17,690 bases of DNA from Candidatus Tharpella sp. (lineage in GTDB: Bacteria > Desulfobacterota > Anaeroferrophillalia > Anaeroferrophillales > Tharpellaceae): positions 1 through 17,690 of the forward strand of contig JAGGTT010000181.1 in the NCBI GenBank assembly GCA_021163565.1, read 5' to 3'. A program made the translations under genes and the position numbers. The notes beneath the pieces were generated by a model. The model was not told the origin of the DNA, did not search any database, and was given only the letters and a program-made list of their open reading frames with translations. This document shows, one piece after another, positions 8,251 to 15,008 of this stretch; positions within the stretch are counted from its first letter, which is position 1; every line of letters starts with the position of its first letter.

Positions 8251-8937
8251 TTAAAAGAAACTCATGGCAATTAACGTCTGGCGAAAATAGTTACTGATAT
8301 CAAAATCTCCATAGAAAGGGTCATCTGCGGCAAACTTATCGAGGAATTTGCAGAGATCATCAACCGCTTTCTCCTTGTCAATCTCAATTTTATCAAGATA
8401 CCAGGCCAGACGTTCACCCAATTGATAGAGAATCAGTGAGCGTACGGTCTCCTTGGCCTTGTCCGGATGGAGGAGGAAAAAGGCGGTCTGGTCGTGGATC
8501 AGGATGCGGCGTGCGACATGCTTCAGATAATCAAGTTTCTCAGGGTATTTGGCATCCTGAGCGGGTGGATTTAGAAAATACTTTTTATAGTTTGCATATT
8601 CGCCTTCACGATCCAGCAGGGCGGTGATGTGTACCGCCTCATAATCAAGGTAGCGCTCCTCAATTTTATCGGTCTCATAGATGAAGACTGGGATCAGCAT
8701 GACCTCTGCTTTATCACCAAAAGCGGCTGGAATTGTTGCCATGCCGCCATGAGGCCGAACTATGCCACTCTCTTTTTCAAGATGTGCGGTTATGATGGGT
8801 AAATCGGCATCGCCTTTTCCCTGGATCATTACCGTAGCCGGTGTTTTAAGCTGGCCTTCGATAAGCTCTTTCACGGTCTCAAGATGTTGCCGATCAGTGC
8901 AGGCATTAATAAATTTCAGGTAAAATTCACGATCCAT
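8251..8937 (-). CDS. Unrecognised protein encoded immediately before trmFO
   Basis: I do not recognise this 228-residue protein. I chose the ATG at 8937 (MDREFYLKF) because AGGAA sits 7 bases upstream; the open frame extends 21 residues further to position 9000 without a comparable site. It has no signal peptide or membrane segment. The middle is rich in charged and aromatic residues (YLDYEAVHITALLDREGEYANYKKYFLNPP). The C-terminal third looks helical and ends DISNYFRQTLIAMSFF. A GGMATIPAAFGDKAEVMLIPVF stretch could be a beta-rich core. It abuts trmFO with no gap, so they are almost certainly co-expressed. A link to tRNA modification is only a guess from position. Confidence 0.75.
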   Translation of the reverse strand: MDREFYLKFINACTDRQHLETVKELIEGQLKTPATVMIQGKGDADLPIITAHLEKESGIVRPHGGMATIPAAFGDKAEVMLIPVFIYETDKIEERYLDYEAVHITALLDREGEYANYKKYFLNPPAQDAKYPEKLDYLKHVARRILIHDQTAFFLLHPDKAKETVRSLILYQLGERLAWYLDKIEIDKEKAVDDLCKFLDKFAADDPFYGDFDISNYFRQTLIAMSFF

Positions 8938-9012
8938 AGTAGTTCCTAATGCAGGCATTACCAGCAAGTAAGTGGCCCGATCCGGCAGAGCCGGAACCAA
9001 GCCTCATTTTTC

Positions 9013-9055
9013 AGCCACAAAAACACATGAAAAAGTACGAATTTCTTTTGTGGCT
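9013..9055 (-). terminator. Possible stem-loop after the ketopantoate-reductase-family gene
   Basis: A perfect 10-bp inverted repeat (AGCCACAAAA at 9013-9022 with TTTTGTGGCT at 9046-9055) encloses a 23-base loop between the reductase stop (9073) and the next gene start (8937). On the - strand it follows the reductase, where a terminator would be expected. The sequence after it (GAAAAATG) is not a U-tract, so termination would be weak or factor-dependent. The structure is clear; the role is inferred. Confidence 0.4.
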
Positions 9056-9072
9056 TCGGGTTGAAATTTGTA

Positions 9073-10011
9073 TTATTTGGGTTCCAGGGCTTTGACCAAG
9101 GCTCTGATCATCAGGTTATATGGGGTTTCAACCCCGGCCTGCAGGCCGTATTCAACAATTTTGCCGTTGATAAAATCGACTTCGGTGCGGCGCTTATTTT
9201 CGATATCTACCAGCATTGAAGGCTTATGTTCGCCGCCGTTATTTAAGTAATTGGTGGCGTAGGGATAGTAATTCCAGCCCAGCTCGATTTCGTTAGCCCG
9301 GGCGACTTTGACCCCTTCCTTGATGAGGTTGTCGACTACCTGGTAAACAATCGGATCACGTAAAACCCCGGCCATGGTCAGGCCGGTGACGGCACAGACC
9401 GGATTCATACAGGAGTTCATGATCGATTTACGCCAGACCATGTCAATAATTGACTCAGTTCTTTCAGTCTTCAAGCCGCTTTTTGAGAGGGCCTCGGCAA
9501 GTTTGATCGCCGCCTCTTTTCCGGCCGGTTCAAGTTCCTGTAAATAATGCGGCGGTTGATGAAAGACCATTTTGACATGAGCCGGATTGACCAGGCCGCA
9601 ACCGAAGTTAACCGCCGCGCGGATGATATTTTCTCGACCCAGGGTTTCGGCCAGAACGAGTTCGGTGTCAATGCCGTTTTGCCAGCTGACAACATACATA
9701 TCATCATTGATGAAGGCTTCAATTGAGGATGCGATAAGGTGCAGAACTGTCGCTTTGACGGTAATGATGATAACCTCGGGCGGGTCTTTGGCGAGATCAT
9801 CAATGTTGGTTATTCCCCGAGTTACCTTCTGTTCAAGTTCATCCGTACCTTCGATCTTAATTCCGGGATCAACTGCAGCATTGACCAGTTCGGGAACGAT
9901 ATCACACAAAGTCACGTCATTGCCGCCCGAAGCCAAAAAGGCCGCAACAATACAGCCGACCGGCCCGGCTCCAATTACCGCAAATTTTGTAAACTCTTTT
10001 TTCTGACTCAT
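9073..10011 (-). CDS. Ketopantoate reductase (ApbA/PanE) family protein
   Basis: NAD(P)H-dependent reductase family; the best-known member reduces 2-dehydropantoate to pantoate for coenzyme A synthesis. The nucleotide-binding motif is FAVIGAGPVGCIVAAFLA near residue 10. Family residues are in place: lysine in ITVKATVLHL, the catalytic region WRKSIMNSCMNPVCA with its lysine and asparagines, and the glutamate in RRTEVDFINGKIV. Length 312 is normal. A GGGAGA site lies 6 bases before the ATG. It follows the ACT-domain gene by 11 bases and is probably in the same transcript. No panB, panC or panD is nearby, so the substrate may be another 2-oxo or branched hydroxy acid. Confidence 0.85.
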   Translation of the reverse strand: MSQKKEFTKFAVIGAGPVGCIVAAFLASGGNDVTLCDIVPELVNAAVDPGIKIEGTDELEQKVTRGITNIDDLAKDPPEVIIITVKATVLHLIASSIEAFINDDMYVVSWQNGIDTELVLAETLGRENIIRAAVNFGCGLVNPAHVKMVFHQPPHYLQELEPAGKEAAIKLAEALSKSGLKTERTESIIDMVWRKSIMNSCMNPVCAVTGLTMAGVLRDPIVYQVVDNLIKEGVKVARANEIELGWNYYPYATNYLNNGGEHKPSMLVDIENKRRTEVDFINGKIVEYGLQAGVETPYNLMIRALVKALEPK

Positions 10012-10022
10012 AATTTTCTCCC

Positions 10023-10469
10023 TTAGCTTTCGGTATTGTCGAGCATGCCGAAGGTTTGTGCTGATAATAGATTATGACCGTTTTTTTGTAAGACTTCAAT
10101 GGCTTTATCGGTGTCGGAGAAACTGAAAATCATGACCGCACGATTATCAGTAAAGCCGCTGAAAGCATACATGTAACGGACACTGAGGTTGGCATCATTT
10201 AACGATTTTAAGACTTCAGCCAAGCTCCCGGCCTGATCCTCGATTGCGACCGCAACCACATCATCAATACGGGCGGGAAACTGTTTTTCCATCATGACCT
10301 GCCGGGCTTTAGTGACATTTGAAACGAGCAGGCGTAAAACCCCATAATCTGCCGCTTCCGACAGGGTCAGGGCGCGGAGATTAATGCCGGCATCACCTAA
10401 AGCTCTGGTTGTTTCTTGCAGGCGACCGGGTGAATTTTCGAGAAAGATTGAGATCTGTTTTAATTTCAT
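10023..10469 (-). CDS. Tandem ACT-domain protein
   Basis: A 148-residue protein made of two ACT domains and nothing else. The first spans about residues 3-68 (ISIFLENSPGRLQETTRALGDAGINLRALTL), and the second about 70-142 (VAIEDQAGSLAEVLKSLNDANLSVRYMYAF). Both show the typical P/A-G-x-L turn before the first helix, which usually binds an amino acid between paired domains. Such stand-alone proteins sit beside CoA ligases or amino/keto-acid enzymes in many anaerobes; here the partner is a ketopantoate-reductase-family gene. AAGGAG is well placed before the ATG. It is the first gene of the - strand group, with two stem-loops directly upstream. A sensory or allosteric role is inferred. Confidence 0.85.
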   Translation of the reverse strand: MKLKQISIFLENSPGRLQETTRALGDAGINLRALTLSEAADYGVLRLLVSNVTKARQVMMEKQFPARIDDVVAVAIEDQAGSLAEVLKSLNDANLSVRYMYAFSGFTDNRAVMIFSFSDTDKAIEVLQKNGHNLLSAQTFGMLDNTES

Positions 10470-10484
10470 TGTCGACTCCTTTCC

Positions 10485-10543
10485 CGGCGGTCTTTAGCTT
10501 ACCGCCGCGTTGCAGGTGGATGACGGAAAACCGGCTTCCGTCA
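10485..10543 (-). promoter_or_regulatory. Two tandem stem-loops in the 5' leader of the ACT-domain gene
   Basis: Read on the - strand, the leader holds a perfect 8-bp stem with a 7-base loop (TGACGGAA/TTCCGTCA, 10521-10543 including the loop), then a perfect 7-bp stem with a 9-base loop (CGGCGGT/ACCGCCG, 10485-10507). The second is followed within a few bases by the AAGGAG ribosome binding site. I do not recognise a known riboswitch class. The remaining sequence to position 10795 shows no convincing gene. Confidence 0.4.
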
Positions 10544-10795
10544 GAAATGCTATGGCCTTCAATAATAGTGCCAGTCGGTCAAGTATTAATTTTAAGCAAA
10601 ATCGAACCACCAACCGGAACGGTGCTTATTGAAACCGTAAAAATTAACCGCATCAAGTTGAAAAGTGATATAAATTATTTAGTCAGCCAGCTCAGTAAAA
10701 GGATAGGCTGGCAGATCATTATATGAGAAAAGTACTTTCAAAGCAACGATAAATTGAGTAGAATCAATACGACCGGATTTTTGCTGAAAAGACAA

Positions 10796-10936
10796 GGGTA
10801 CCTTGAAAAATTGCCTTTTTGTCCAATTACTGCGTTGGGCTCAAATCTTAATCCTCAAAATACTCAATGTATTCTTGCGGTTAAAATTATCGTCCGCCTT
10901 GTACTTGAACAAAAATTTTAATTTTTCAAGACACCC
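10796..10936 (-). mobile_element. MITE-like inverted-repeat element, copy A (ACAA duplication)
   Basis: A 141-bp non-coding element with imperfect terminal inverted repeats (15 of 17 bases match; outermost bases GGGT and ACCC). It is bounded by a direct ACAA repeat at 10792-10795 and 10937-10940, as expected for a 4-bp target-site duplication. It matches copy B at 14869-15008 in the opposite orientation, with about 18 differences by hand alignment (roughly 87% identity). Strand follows copy B taken as +. It carries no transposase, so it would have needed one supplied in trans. It ends 15 bases before the MnmC-like gene. Confidence 0.82.
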
Positions 10937-10951
10937 ACAATCTTTTAAAAT

Positions 10952-11701
10952 GTGAGTCAGCCTGTGCTTAAAACCACCCTCTCCGGCGATGGCAGCCGCA
11001 CCCTCTATTGCGCCAGTGTCGGCGAACACTATCACTCAACCAAAGATGGTGCCTTGACTGAAGCCCTCTATAAGCACGTGCTCCCGGCCTGGCAGTATCG
11101 TATCCGCGGGCGTAAGCAGATTGTCGTGTTAGATATCTGTTTTGGTCTGGGTTATAATACCCTCTGTCTGATCTGGTATCTGCGCCGGCAGGGTTATCGC
11201 GGCTGCCTGCAGATCTTTTCGCCGGAGCACAACCGGCCGTTGCTCGCCGGTTTGGGAGAGTTTCCCTATCCCGAAGAATTTAGCGAGTTGAAGCCGCTGA
11301 TTAAGAGGTTGGCAAAAAATCTTACCTTTTCCGAGCCTGATCTTACGATTGAGATTATTCCAGTAGATGCTAGGATCTGGCTCAAGGAGCTTACGCTTTC
11401 AGTTGATATTGTTTTTCACGATCCTTTCAGCCCGGCTCACAACCATCAACTCTGGACCCGTGAATATTTTGCTGAATTGAGCCGAATCGGGGCCGCCGAT
11501 CTTCTGGTCACCACCTACTCCACAGCTACGGCGGTGCGTATGGGTCTCTTCGAGAGTGGTTTTCATATTTACGAGAATCGTCCAGCGGCTCTGGTTCGCA
11601 GTTCTACCTTGGCCTCACTTGTGTCGTTACCATTAGCTGAAATTGACATGCAACTGAAACAGCAGCGCAACCCTGCGGCTGCGAGCTTGCGAGATAATTG
11701 A
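10952..11701 (+). CDS. MnmC-like tRNA wobble-uridine methyltransferase (DUF752 family)
   Basis: SAM-dependent methyltransferase resembling the N-terminal half of E. coli MnmC, which methylates 5-aminomethyl-uridine at tRNA position 34 to give mnm5U. Motifs visible: DGSRTLY and EHYHSTKDGALTEALYKHV at the N-terminus, the SAM-binding VLDICFGLGYNTL, then DIVFHDPFSPAHNHQLWTREYF, LLVTTYSTATAVRMGLFESGF. There is no FAD oxidase half, so it is the stand-alone form (249 residues). It would act after MnmE/MnmG; mnmE is in this window. The start is a GTG with no Shine-Dalgarno sequence and an in-frame TAA 4 bases upstream; element copy A ends 15 bases before it. Confidence 0.85.
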   Translation: MSQPVLKTTLSGDGSRTLYCASVGEHYHSTKDGALTEALYKHVLPAWQYRIRGRKQIVVLDICFGLGYNTLCLIWYLRRQGYRGCLQIFSPEHNRPLLAGLGEFPYPEEFSELKPLIKRLAKNLTFSEPDLTIEIIPVDARIWLKELTLSVDIVFHDPFSPAHNHQLWTREYFAELSRIGAADLLVTTYSTATAVRMGLFESGFHIYENRPAALVRSSTLASLVSLPLAEIDMQLKQQRNPAAASLRDN

Positions 11702-11759
11702 GCCGAAAAAGCACTTTACCCTTGACCTCTTTTTATGAATAGGAGTAAGTTTAATTAAT

Positions 11760-11772
11760 CTTATCTGATAAG
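11760..11772. promoter_or_regulatory. CTTATC-T-GATAAG palindrome before the kinase operon
   Basis: A perfect 6-bp inverted repeat with a one-base centre lies 23 bases before the start codon of the first kinase gene. It is the right size for a dimeric regulator site, but no known operator is identified. The gene's ribosome binding site GGAGGA is at 11785-11790. A TTGACC at 11722-11727 could be a -35 element, though no good -10 follows at normal spacing. Confidence 0.3.
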
Positions 11773-11795
11773 CAAAAGGTGACTGGAGGATTATA

Positions 11796-13367
11796 ATGTG
11801 TTCGATCAATGATCGGGAAAAATATCTGCTTCGGGCAGTTCATGCCTTTGAGAGAAAATTAATTGTCATCTCACCTGATTTTGAAATTCTGGCAGTTAAT
11901 GATCATGGTCTTAATCATCCCGAAATTACAATCACTAAACGTTTTTGTTACGAGCAGTTTCGTAATAATGACCGGCCCTGCGATTTGTGCCCGGTGGTTG
12001 GATCATTGCAGAGTGGGGTGCCTACTTATCTGGGTAAGCATGATTGGGACGAGAAAAAGATGGCCTGTATTTTCAGTTATCCCCTTTTCTTGGATGGTAA
12101 GATTGACGCTTTAGTGGTGGTTGATTTTGATCTTTCGGTACTGGTCTGGCTGGAAGAGAGAATGAATCAATCAAGTGCTTTTTTGCATAACCTTTTGCTC
12201 AGTTCGGTTGATGGTGTGGTGGCTGCCGACATGAACGGGAAACTTATTGTTTTCAATAATGCGGTCGGCGAAATTCTTGGTTACAACATCAAAGAGGCTT
12301 TTGAAAAGCTGGAGGTTGCCGATATCTATGCTCGAGGAAGTGAAGCTCGGGATGTTATGAGGAGATTGAGAAGTAATGAATATGGGGGAAAGGGTAAGCT
12401 TAAATCACACTATATTGATTTGAAAGGTAAGGACTCTCAACCGGTTCCCGTGCGTCTGAATGCGTCAATTGTTTATAAGGAAGACCGGGAAGTCGCGACT
12501 ATTGGGTATTTTCGCGACCTGCGTGAGACCATTCAGATGGAGAGAGAACTTGAAAAAACCCAGCTGCAGTTACTCCAGTCTGAAAAAATGGCATCGTTGG
12601 GCAAACTTGCGGCCGGAGTTGCCCATCAGCTAAATAATCCTCTGGGAGGAATCATTCTTTTTACTAAGTTGATAATGGAAGAGAATGAACTTTCCGATAA
12701 TGTCAAAGATGACTTAAACCGGGTTTTGCGGGATGCTGAAAGATGTCGTGACACAGTCAAGGAACTGCTCGAGTTTTCAAGACAGACGCGTCAGTTTATG
12801 CAGCCTTGTGATATTAATCAGGCGATAGAACGAACTCTTTTCCTGCTTGAGAGTCAGCCTATTTTCCATAATATTGTGATTAATAAACATCTGGCCGAGG
12901 GACTGCCTTTGGTGGATGCTGATGTTCAACAACTTAATCATCTTTTAATGAATTTGATCCTCAATGCGGTTGATGCCATGAATGTTGAAGGAACATCTGA
13001 GAGTGAAGGTACACTGACGGTTAGAACCAGCTTTCCGTCTCAAGGTGAGCCTATCTATTATAGTGAAGAGGATGATAATATCAAGGTTATGGAGTACCCA
13101 TGTTGTTGTATGCCTTCACATGGAGACCGGGTATGTATTGAGATTTCTGATACCGGAACCGGCATCCCTGAGGATGTTCTGCCCCATATTTTTGACCATT
13201 TTTTTACGACCAAAGAAGAAGGTAAGGGAACTGGGCTTGGGTTGAGTATGGTTTATGGTATCGTTGAAAATCATGGGGGAAATATTTTTGCCCGAAGCCA
13301 GCCTGAAAAAGGAACATCTTTTATCGTTACGCTGCCATTAGCAAAAATCTGCGAAGAAGGAGAATAA
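11796..13367 (+). CDS. Cytoplasmic PAS-PAS sensor histidine kinase
   Basis: A 523-residue two-component sensor with no membrane segment. An N-terminal PAS-like domain (about 18-118) carries a cysteine motif (Cys51, Cys62, Cys65 in DRPCDLCPV; also Cys91) common in PAS sensors of anaerobes and suggestive of redox or metal sensing. A second PAS domain spans about 128-245. A coiled linker leads to the HisKA domain, with phospho-acceptor His277 in [12 protein letters not shown], where Gln replaces the usual Glu after the His. The ATPase domain shows the N-box [26 protein letters not shown] and [10 protein letters not shown]. About 30 extra residues between the N-box and SDTGTG contain a Cys436-438 triplet plus Cys447. 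It is one base from the next gene and certainly co-transcribed. Confidence 0.92.
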   Translation: MCSINDREKYLLRAVHAFERKLIVISPDFEILAVNDHGLNHPEITITKRFCYEQFRNNDRPCDLCPVVGSLQSGVPTYLGKHDWDEKKMACIFSYPLFLDGKIDALVVVDFDLSVLVWLEERMNQSSAFLHNLLLSSVDGVVAADMNGKLIVFNNAVGEILGYNIKEAFEKLEVADIYARGSEARDVMRRLRSNEYGGKGKLKSHYIDLKGKDSQPVPVRLNASIVYKEDREVATIGYFRDLRETIQMERELEKTQLQLLQSEKMASLGKLAAGVAHQLNNPLGGIILFTKLIMEENELSDNVKDDLNRVLRDAERCRDTVKELLEFSRQTRQFMQPCDINQAIERTLFLLESQPIFHNIVINKHLAEGLPLVDADVQQLNHLLMNLILNAVDAMNVEGTSESEGTLTVRTSFPSQGEPIYYSEEDDNIKVMEYPCCCMPSHGDRVCIEISDTGTGIPEDVLPHIFDHFFTTKEEGKGTGLGLSMVYGIVENHGGNIFARSQPEKGTSFIVTLPLAKICEEGE

Positions 13368-13368
13368 A

Positions 13369-14856
13369 GTGAACAAGAGTGAAAATTCTTTACATGTTCT
13401 GGTAGTTGATGATGAACAGGGTATTCGCGAGGGGGCTGAGCGTATCCTGTCGCGCATGGGGTTTACGGTTTCGACAGCATCCCGCGGAGCTGCGGGTTTG
13501 GAAATTATCTATGCTGAGCCAGTGCATATTGTTTTTCTTGATCTCAAGATGCCGGGGATAGGCGGGATGGAGGTCTTAGCTCGGATTAAAGAGTTTAATG
13601 AAAAAATTATGGTTATCGTGGTGACCGGGTTTGCTACGCTTGAGACGGCGATCGAAGCGATGAAAAAAGGGGCCTATGATTTTATTCCTAAACCTTTTGA
13701 ACCCGACAGCCTGAGGATGGTCGTGCGCCGGGCACAGGAACGAATGGAGCTCTCCCTTGAAGCCGAAAGACTTGAAAAAGAGCGCAATCGCACCCTTTTA
13801 GATCTTGACAATGAAAAGAGCCGAACTCGAACCATCATTGAATCCCTGCCTAACGGGGTGGTTGTCACTAACACTGAAGGGGTGGTTGTTTTGATGAACC
13901 CCGCTTTTCTCTTGTACCTTAACCTGGATGTCACCTTGAAACCGGGAAAGAAAATTGGGGAATATGTTGATGATGAGGGTTTTTGTGAACGGGTTATGGC
14001 TCTTTCGCAAGGTGATTGCCCTTCGGGAAACGACTCTTCCAGCTACGAATTGGCTTTGCCTGACAACAAGTTTATGATGGCTGAAGGGCGCTGTATTTTG
14101 GGTGAAGAGAACGAGTGCCTCGGGGCTGTACTTATCCTTGCTGATATAACGGCTATGAAAGCGTTGGATCAGTTGAAATCTGATTTTGTGGCTAAAGTTT
14201 CACATGAATTACGCTCTCCCCTTTCGACCATTCATGAGCAGCTGGTAATGGTTGAGAAAAAACCGGAAAATGATGAATATCTGCTCTCCCGGGCGCGTGA
14301 AAAAACTAATGGACTGATCTCATTGATCGGTGATTTACTTGATCTTTCGCGCATTGAGGAAGGCCATGCAGGAGAGGAGGCGCAACCAGTTTTGGTTGAT
14401 GAGCTCTTAGAGAGTATTGTTGATTTTATTAAAGCTCAGGCTGAGAGCCGTAAACAGAGCCTGAAACTTGAACTGCCGGTTGAAAAAAACTTACCGCCGG
14501 TGTTTGCGGATCCGATGGCGCTTGAGAGTATTTTCGGCAATCTTATTGCCAATGCCATTAAATATACTCAGGATGGAGGTTCGATCAAGGTACGGTTGGA
14601 ACTGTTGGATAATCAGCTTCAAGTCGCTGTCATTGATAATGGCTTCGGTATGGAGGCGCGCCAGATCGATAAATTATTTACCAAGTTTTTTCGCATCAAG
14701 ACCGAAAAAACCCGCTATATTACCGGGACCGGGCTTGGTCTCTCCATTGTCAAAAGTTTGATTGACAAGCTTAATGGTTCTATCTCAGTGACGAGCCAGC
14801 CCGATCAAGGAAGTACCTTCACGGTCAGATTGCCGATTATGGAAAAGAGTCATTGA
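13369..14856 (+). CDS. Receiver-PAS-histidine kinase hybrid
   Basis: A 495-residue signalling protein with domains in order. The receiver (about 8-122) has acidic pocket D14/D15, phospho-acceptor D58 (FLDLKMPG), T86 and K108 (IPKPF). A coiled linker is followed by a PAS domain (about 153-262), a HisKA domain with His279 (KVSHELRSPLS), and an ATPase domain (NLIANAIKYT, DNGFGM, TGTGLGLS). The preceding kinase probably phosphorylates D58, which then controls this protein's own kinase activity. There is no DNA-binding domain, so the final output regulator must be elsewhere. The start is a GTG one base after the previous stop, with AGGAG inside that gene's end. Element copy B begins 12 bases after the stop. 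Confidence 0.92.
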   Translation: MNKSENSLHVLVVDDEQGIREGAERILSRMGFTVSTASRGAAGLEIIYAEPVHIVFLDLKMPGIGGMEVLARIKEFNEKIMVIVVTGFATLETAIEAMKKGAYDFIPKPFEPDSLRMVVRRAQERMELSLEAERLEKERNRTLLDLDNEKSRTRTIIESLPNGVVVTNTEGVVVLMNPAFLLYLNLDVTLKPGKKIGEYVDDEGFCERVMALSQGDCPSGNDSSSYELALPDNKFMMAEGRCILGEENECLGAVLILADITAMKALDQLKSDFVAKVSHELRSPLSTIHEQLVMVEKKPENDEYLLSRAREKTNGLISLIGDLLDLSRIEEGHAGEEAQPVLVDELLESIVDFIKAQAESRKQSLKLELPVEKNLPPVFADPMALESIFGNLIANAIKYTQDGGSIKVRLELLDNQLQVAVIDNGFGMEARQIDKLFTKFFRIKTEKTRYITGTGLGLSIVKSLIDKLNGSISVTSQPDQGSTFTVRLPIMEKSH

Positions 14857-14868
14857 TTATAATTTTAT

Positions 14869-15008
14869 AGGTGTCTTGAAAAATTAGAATTTTTGTTCGA
14901 GTACAAGGCAGGTGAAGATTTTAACCGCAGAAATACATTAAGTATTTTGAGGATTAAAATTTGAGCTTAACGCAGTAATCGGGCAAAAAGGCAATTTTTA
15001 AGGTACAC
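14869..15008 (+). mobile_element. MITE-like inverted-repeat element, copy B (TTAT duplication)
   Basis: A 140-bp element matching copy A (10796-10936) in reverse orientation. It is flanked by a perfect TTAT direct repeat at 14865-14868 and 15009-15012. The left end reads AGGTGTCTTGAAAAATT and the right end closes AATTTTTAAGGTACAC, with one base lost from the right repeat relative to copy A. It sits between the convergent hybrid kinase and AroE-like genes and supplies the stop codon of the latter. Folded as RNA, its ends could pair and might act as a weak two-way terminator; that is inference. Confidence 0.82.

Noticed and set aside
2984..9055. Similarity between the stem-loops at 2984-3033 and 9013-9055 (shared AGCCAC and GTACGAATT)
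   Set aside because: The shared pieces are short and differently placed, and neither hairpin has flanking duplications, so a repeat family is not supported.
9587..10006. 139-codon frame antisense to the reductase gene
   Set aside because: Low-complexity Ser/Thr-rich shadow of a clear coding region.
10559..10573. Sigma54-like promoter (TGGCAC-N5-TTGA on the - strand) before the ACT gene
   Set aside because: The -24 element is perfect, but the nearly invariant C of the -12 GC is A, so I do not call it.
10409..10726. 105-codon + strand open frame
   Set aside because: Its first part is antisense to the ACT gene, it crosses the two stem-loops, and the product resembles nothing known.
10841..11035. 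64-codon - strand frame spanning element copy A
   Set aside because: It joins antisense of the MnmC-like gene to the element interior; no start signal supports it.
11076..11085. GCACGTGC-containing site as a parS candidate
   Set aside because: Only the central CACGTG core matches; the outer bases differ from the parS consensus and it lies inside a coding region.
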